In this document: piece after piece, positions 50,739-54,703 of the stretch
Numbering within the stretch: the first letter of the stretch is position 1
Layout: each line of letters opens with the position of its first letter
Assembly (NCBI GenBank): GCA_903858935.1
Contig: CAIOKO010000038.1
Coordinates: 1-54,703 of the forward strand
Origin: an uncultured Schlesneria sp.
GTDB lineage: Bacteria; Planctomycetota; Planctomycetia; Planctomycetales; Planctomycetaceae
DNA: 54,703 bases
Reading direction: 5' to 3'
Made by a program: the position numbers and the translations under genes
The notes under the pieces: model-generated
What the model saw: only the letters and a program-made list of their open reading frames with translations
Told to the model about the DNA's origin: nothing
Database searches by the model: none

Positions 50739-53162
50739 TTAATTTATTTCCCGTTCAAAGATCGATATCCAGCCCGCTTCCAATTCGCTTGGTTTCGCAG
50801 CGAGAAGATGACGTGAATGCCAGTCGCCACCAACGGCCTGCAACCCTTCAGCCTTCTTCGAGACTAATTTCCTGACCTGATCTGCATTCCCTGAACCTTG
50901 ACTGAAATAGCCATGGATCACGCCGTGATAACAGATCGTGACGCAACGGAATTCGCCCGACCTGGTGATCTCTCGCGCCAATTCAATTGCATTCTCCGGC
51001 GCGGTCTTCAACACAAAATCAGGACAACCGTCAGTGGGGATCGAAACATCCTTTTCCATGTCCAAGTCCAGTGACTGAGAGCCAGCAAACCCGGACACAA
51101 ATGACTCCACCAGCGAGCATTCTTCCGCCGGACAATTGACAACCAGTCGTAGTCGGCCAGTTTCATTCCCCGGTTCAACGATGAAGTCGATCGCGTCAAA
51201 CCAGTGCATCCAGCAATTCTTCAGCAATTGCGGAACCGCCTGAGAAACTGACTCGATCGGACCCGACAAAACATAGAGGCTGGTCACACCGCAATCGGGT
51301 CGCAGTCGCAAGACATAATCGATCGGTTCGCCAAATCGATTTCCTGTCGAGAGTAGAAAGCGAAACAAGTCATATCCGGTCGTCGTCTTCACGACACGTT
51401 CACCCAGCCGGACAATGTGACCGTTCGGCAGTTTCCAGTTCATTCCGACAATATTATCGCAGTAAGGCCCGAACCGTGACGAAGCGGGTGTATACCCGGT
51501 GGAATTCACCTGATCGCGCAACGTTGCCGTCCTGTCGATCAGCAACGGAAAGCGAAGCTTATGCTGCGCAGCCTGCGCGTAAATATCCGCCCCCGTCGAT
51601 TCAGCAGACAAACAAACCACCCCGTCAATCGGGTCAAGAAACGGAACAAAACACCGCGACCCCGTCGCATTCACAACACCATCACTCTTCGGCTTCAACT
51701 CATCAGTCTTCGTCCCATTGGTCCCATGCGTCCCATCAGTCCCATTTCTTCCATCCCCATTTCTTCCCTCAAATCGTCGATCCGCAAACACCTTTAATGG
51801 ATTCAACTGGTGTCGTGCATTAAAAATTCCCGGAATCGACTGCTGAATCCGCGTCATTTCCGGCCCGAAGACCAGCGGCATGTAGGCCGTCTTATCGTTT
51901 CCGATACCGTGTTCACCGGAAAGTGTCCCCCCAACATCAACGACCCGTTGCATCAGGTGCTTGCCAATCAGTTCGACTTTTTCTAATTCGCCCGGCTTAC
52001 GCGAATCAAACAGAAAGTTCGGATGCAGGTTCCCGTCACCCGCATGGAATACGTTCACGGCCCGGACACCTGCGGCATCCGCTTCGTCGTAGACAAGCTG
52101 CAGCAACTCCGCGAGTGCCCGTTTGGGAATCACAGCGTCCTGGACCACAAAGTCCGCACTCAACTGTCCCATCAATCCACCCGCAGCTTTTCGCGCCTTC
52201 CAGAGTTTCTTGCGCTGCTCTTCGTCATCGCTGAAGACGACGTCTTTCGATCCGGCCGTTCTCAGGATCTCGGCGACCGCTTGGACACGAGCATCGACCA
52301 GTTCCGGCGGACCATCGATTTCGGTCAGCAGCATGAACGAGTCTTTCGGCAGACCGACCGCCATCGGACTGTTCTCGACCATGGCCACACAACGGGGGTC
52401 CATCAGTTCGATGGCCACGGGAAATGACGAATGAGCAACCAACGCATGAATCGCTTTTTCGGCGGTAATCAGGTCGGCATACGTGGCGCGAAACGTCCAG
52501 ACTTTATCGGGTCGAGGAAGCAGCCGCAGCCAGAATCGAGTGAACGCCCCCAGCGTCCCTTCTGAGCCGACCATGCACCGTTTCCAGTCTTCACGCCAGG
52601 GACCACGACCACCGGCTGGACCGCCGAACCGATGCACACTCCCATCCAGCAGAATCGCTTCAACGCCTGAAACGTAGTTGCTGGTCACGCCATAACGAAA
52701 GCAGTGGGCACCACCCGCATTCATCGCGACGTTGCCACCCAGCGTGCAGACGGGACCGCTGGAAGGGTCGGGTGGATAAAACAGACCAAACGGTTTCAAT
52801 GCTTCATCGAGTTGATTCAGCGTGACACCACATTCGACCTCGCACCAGAAGCCCTCACGACAAATCTTCCGCACGCTTCTGAGCGCCGATGTGTGAACAA
52901 CGACTCCCCCTTGCGCCGCAACGGGTCCACCAGACAAAGACGTCCCAGCACCCCGAATACAAACCGGTACACCGAGCCGTTTGGCATCGGCCATCACGCC
53001 AACCATTTCGTCGGCATTGGCTGGAATCACAACAGCATCAGGCCGAAACGTTTTATAACCAAGTCCATCAGCATCGTATCCCGCCAGTTGAGCCGGCGAG
53101 GTGAGTACCCGGCCGCGTTTGATGGACTGTTTCAAGATTGTTTCAAGTTGAGTGGAATTCAT
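50739..53162 (-). CDS. glcD: GlcD-GlcE fusion, glycolate oxidase FAD subunits
   Basis: This 807-residue protein joins two FAD-linked oxidase domains that are separate in E. coli. GlcD (about residues 1-460) has the FAD-binding PVCIRGAGTSLSGGPVA and the catalytic-region motif GTLSGEHGIGNDK. GlcE (about 510-807) lacks the catalytic half and has YTPASSRFGPYCDNIVGMNWKL and VKTTTGYDLFRF. The linker (about 465-500) contains an XGT repeat (NGTDGTHGTNGT) encoded by an in-frame 9-bp tandem repeat. With GlcF it would form a complete glycolate oxidase in the inner membrane or cytoplasm. The ribosome site is weak. Alternatively it could oxidise lactate or another hydroxyacid. Confidence 0.9.
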   Translation of the reverse strand: MNSTQLETILKQSIKRGRVLTSPAQLAGYDADGLGYKTFRPDAVVIPANADEMVGVMADAKRLGVPVCIRGAGTSLSGGPVAAQGGVVVHTSALRSVRKICREGFWCEVECGVTLNQLDEALKPFGLFYPPDPSSGPVCTLGGNVAMNAGGAHCFRYGVTSNYVSGVEAILLDGSVHRFGGPAGGRGPWREDWKRCMVGSEGTLGAFTRFWLRLLPRPDKVWTFRATYADLITAEKAIHALVAHSSFPVAIELMDPRCVAMVENSPMAVGLPKDSFMLLTEIDGPPELVDARVQAVAEILRTAGSKDVVFSDDEEQRKKLWKARKAAGGLMGQLSADFVVQDAVIPKRALAELLQLVYDEADAAGVRAVNVFHAGDGNLHPNFLFDSRKPGELEKVELIGKHLMQRVVDVGGTLSGEHGIGNDKTAYMPLVFGPEMTRIQQSIPGIFNARHQLNPLKVFADRRFEGRNGDGRNGTDGTHGTNGTKTDELKPKSDGVVNATGSRCFVPFLDPIDGVVCLSAESTGADIYAQAAQHKLRFPLLIDRTATLRDQVNSTGYTPASSRFGPYCDNIVGMNWKLPNGHIVRLGERVVKTTTGYDLFRFLLSTGNRFGEPIDYVLRLRPDCGVTSLYVLSGPIESVSQAVPQLLKNCWMHWFDAIDFIVEPGNETGRLRLVVNCPAEECSLVESFVSGFAGSQSLDLDMEKDVSIPTDGCPDFVLKTAPENAIELAREITRSGEFRCVTICYHGVIHGYFSQGSGNADQVRKLVSKKAEGLQAVGGDWHSRHLLAAKPSELEAGWISIFEREIN
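51712..51747. repeat. In-frame 9-bp repeat in the GlcD-GlcE linker
   Basis: Four copies of GTCCCATNN stand in a row with no frame break. On the coding (minus) strand they read as three-residue XGT units. The same unit makes the hairpin at 6509-6591. Less perfect copies may continue to about 51765. Confidence 0.85.
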
Positions 53163-53701
53163 GGCGTTGTTTTTGAGGGCAGTTTCGAATTGTCATGACC
53201 CGGCTGAAGAGGCATTGCTCGCAATTCCCCTTTAGGATTTGTAGGCATTTTCAGTGAAGCGACACAAGCAACCCCCGAAATCAATTTGACCGGAAGAAAC
53301 GAAACCCCACCACCCCCGCGGCGGTGGTCAACGGGCCTTTGCCCTAGCCCATCGTCAAAACGTAAAACTCGGGTCGTATGCCACGGCATCAAACGTCTTC
53401 AAGTTTGAAACACGATTCAACGAGTCAAGTTTCAGGATCTCTTCCGATTTCTTTCAAAGTAGTCATCATCGCTCCGCGTGAAGAGCATTCGTCGGCAACG
53501 ATTCAAACGTTGCCATCGCATCGGGAAAGATATTCCGCTTGAATTTCTGATTTGAGAACGTGCGGCTTGGAATTTGATAGGTACGCGAACAATGCTCATC
53601 ACGCGGAGCGATGATAGCTACTTTGGTCTGAAGTAGAACTCTCTGGCTCTACTCGGCCGGTGCATAGACGCTCTAAATCTGGTTTCAATTTCAGCTTTTT
53701 A
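53163..53701. other. Intergenic region containing repeat copy 2
   Basis: About 540 bp between the glycolate oxidase operon and the partial propeller gene. The first ~260 bp should hold the glc operon promoter; open frames there have no protein-like sequence. The rest is the palindromic repeat at 53422-53630. Confidence 0.45.
53422..53630. repeat. MITE-like palindromic repeat, copy 2 (inverted)
   Basis: Its reverse complement aligns with 51-247 over the whole length, including the inverted ends with CATCATCGCTCCGCGTGA and the internal segment around CAAATCAGAAATTCAA. Copy 2 has a few substitutions and small indels. Its own two ends are inverted copies as well. The short GAGTCAAG at the outer left end matches the CTTGACTC at the end of copy 1. 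Confidence 0.75.
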
Positions 53702-54703
53702 TCACTTGATCGCCGACGGGATCCAACGTGGATGATCGGCACCAAGATCGCCAATGCCGCGTGTGATCAGGCGAGGATTTTTTCCATCGCTCTCCATCAT
53801 CCAGATCGCGGGGGCTTCGCCCGTCGCCGCTCGGCAAAATACGATCTGCTTGCCGTCAGGTGATTGACTGGCACGGAAGTCCCAGACGTTCTCTTTTTCG
53901 GGTGTCAGCAAAGTTATCGACCCTGTTGTTGGATCGAGCCGACAGATCTGCGTTCCACCACGAGCCTTTTCGGGTTTGAAATCACGATTGAAGTGATCGA
54001 GATCGGGCTGATTAACTCGATATTCCCATGGAACCCTGGCGTCTCTGGTCCTGCGCGGAAACAGGATTTTTCCATCCAGTGTCCATGCGGGGACATTGGA
54101 ACCACCTCCCCGAGTCTTCTGATCTCCGTAAGTCGCGGCAAACCACATCGATTGGCCTGTCGTCAGCACTCGATGTTCCGATCCGTCAGGGCGTCCGATA
54201 CAGACATCGGCCCAATCGTGGCCAGGGTCCTGCTGGTGCAGGCAATCAACATACAAAACCCATTGTCCATCGGGTGACCACTGAGTTCCAAAATAAAGGT
54301 GACCCGGTTGTGCCGCGACGCGAATCCGGTTCGATCCGTCGATATCGCTGGTCCAGACCTGATACCCCTGCGGGCTGGCCAGATGAAAGGCAACTCGTTT
54401 TCCATCAGGACTGAGGCTTAGTCCATATGGCAGCCCTTCACCCGCTTTTGTGAATTCCCGAGCATCGCTTCCATCCAGACGAACGCTATAGATCTGCCCG
54501 ATCTTGTTTTTGACAACCTGAATCAGCAGTCGATCATCAGAGATCAGCAGTGCAGGGGTTGTGAAGGGGGCAATACGGTCCTTCGTACAGATTTCGTCGA
54601 GCGACCCAGACTCAAGATCATACTGCCACAAATGTGTCGGAGTCTGAGTATAAAATTCTTCAAACGGTCGGCCAGGCCCGTCGCGGCGTGGCTCCATACT
54701 CAA
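53702..54703 (-). CDS. TolB/PD40-type beta-propeller protein, 5' end outside window
   Basis: The 333 visible residues are C-terminal. PD40 (WD40-like, TolB-type) repeats are clear: LSLSPDGKRVAFHLAS, TQWSPDGQWVLYVD and SQSPDGKQIVFCRA, each with the SPDGxxhxF pattern, and GSDAREFTKAG, GSNRIRVAAQPG and GKNPRLITRG strands between. Such propellers bind peptides or act as carbohydrate- or lipid-linked sensors. No catalytic domain is in the visible part. The gene is cut by the window edge, so start, signal peptide and total length are unknown. Confidence 0.8.
   Translation of the reverse strand: MSMEPRRDGPGRPFEEFYTQTPTHLWQYDLESGSLDEICTKDRIAPFTTPALLISDDRLLIQVVKNKIGQIYSVRLDGSDAREFTKAGEGLPYGLSLSPDGKRVAFHLASPQGYQVWTSDIDGSNRIRVAAQPGHLYFGTQWSPDGQWVLYVDCLHQQDPGHDWADVCIGRPDGSEHRVLTTGQSMWFAATYGDQKTRGGGSNVPAWTLDGKILFPRRTRDARVPWEYRVNQPDLDHFNRDFKPEKARGGTQICRLDPTTGSITLLTPEKENVWDFRASQSPDGKQIVFCRAATGEAPAIWMMESDGKNPRLITRGIGDLGADHPRWIPSAIK

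Overview
The window reads as chromosomal DNA of a planctomycete (phylum Planctomycetota). This is inferred from gene content: PEP-CTERM proteins, a sulfatase remnant, PQQ-repeat and PD40 propellers, a YHS-domain thioredoxin, a DUF2760-type protein, a beta-barrel porin with a Cys-rich N-terminus, and many long secreted proteins of unknown function. No rRNA, tRNA, CRISPR array or complete IS was seen.

Layout. 1-2545: a palindromic MITE-like repeat, then two tandem PEP-CTERM genes on the minus strand. The second has an in-frame TGA in its signal peptide. 3235-10590: a minus-strand polysaccharide cluster of flippase, O-antigen ligase/polymerase-type protein, GT4 glycosyltransferase, AAC(3)-like N-acyltransferase, Asp-box propeller and acyl carrier protein. 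10900-14036: secreted alpha/beta hydrolase, APC permease and a solo LutC. 14305-23034: planctomycete unknowns, class III aminotransferase, MurG-like glycosyltransferase, cupin, decayed sulfatase, small proteins and a PQQ propeller. 23588-30260: TPR lipoprotein, DUF2760, an ABC exporter with a degenerate ATPase, an ABC-2 permease and a thioredoxin-YHS-YHS protein. 30890-36982: porin, cupredoxin-like protein, and a cupin/isomerase sugar pair. 37110-37469: two tandem units bounded by inverted GTTTAAC/GTTAAAC ends. 37498-43070: purple-acid-phosphatase-like lipoprotein, M28-PDZ peptidase, outer-membrane barrel, tiny membrane protein and phosphodiesterase. 43221-47037: yidC and mnmE. 47038-49492: an apparent mini-island carrying a GH27 alpha-galactosidase. 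49498-53162: glycolate oxidase (glcF and a glcD-glcE fusion). 53422-54703: a second, inverted copy of the first repeat, then a partial PD40 propeller gene.

The most striking observation is at the 3' end of mnmE. The last 18 bp of the gene (TTCTGCATCGGAAAATAG, 47020-47037) recur with one mismatch at 49475-49492, just beyond the alpha-galactosidase gene. The end of mnmE is the known attachment site of SGI1-type integrative islands. Removing the interval would leave mnmE and glcF convergent with stop codons only a few bases apart, as expected for an uninterrupted ancestral locus. No integrase lies inside, so this would be a minimal or decayed element.

Other points worth attention are the ~200 bp palindromic repeat present in inverted copies at the two ends of the window, a 9-bp (GTCCCATNN) repeat found both as an intergenic hairpin and as an in-frame insertion in the hinge of the GlcD-GlcE fusion, and the loss of nearly all ATPase motifs from the exporter-type ABC protein. 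All family calls are from reading sequence motifs; no database search was run.
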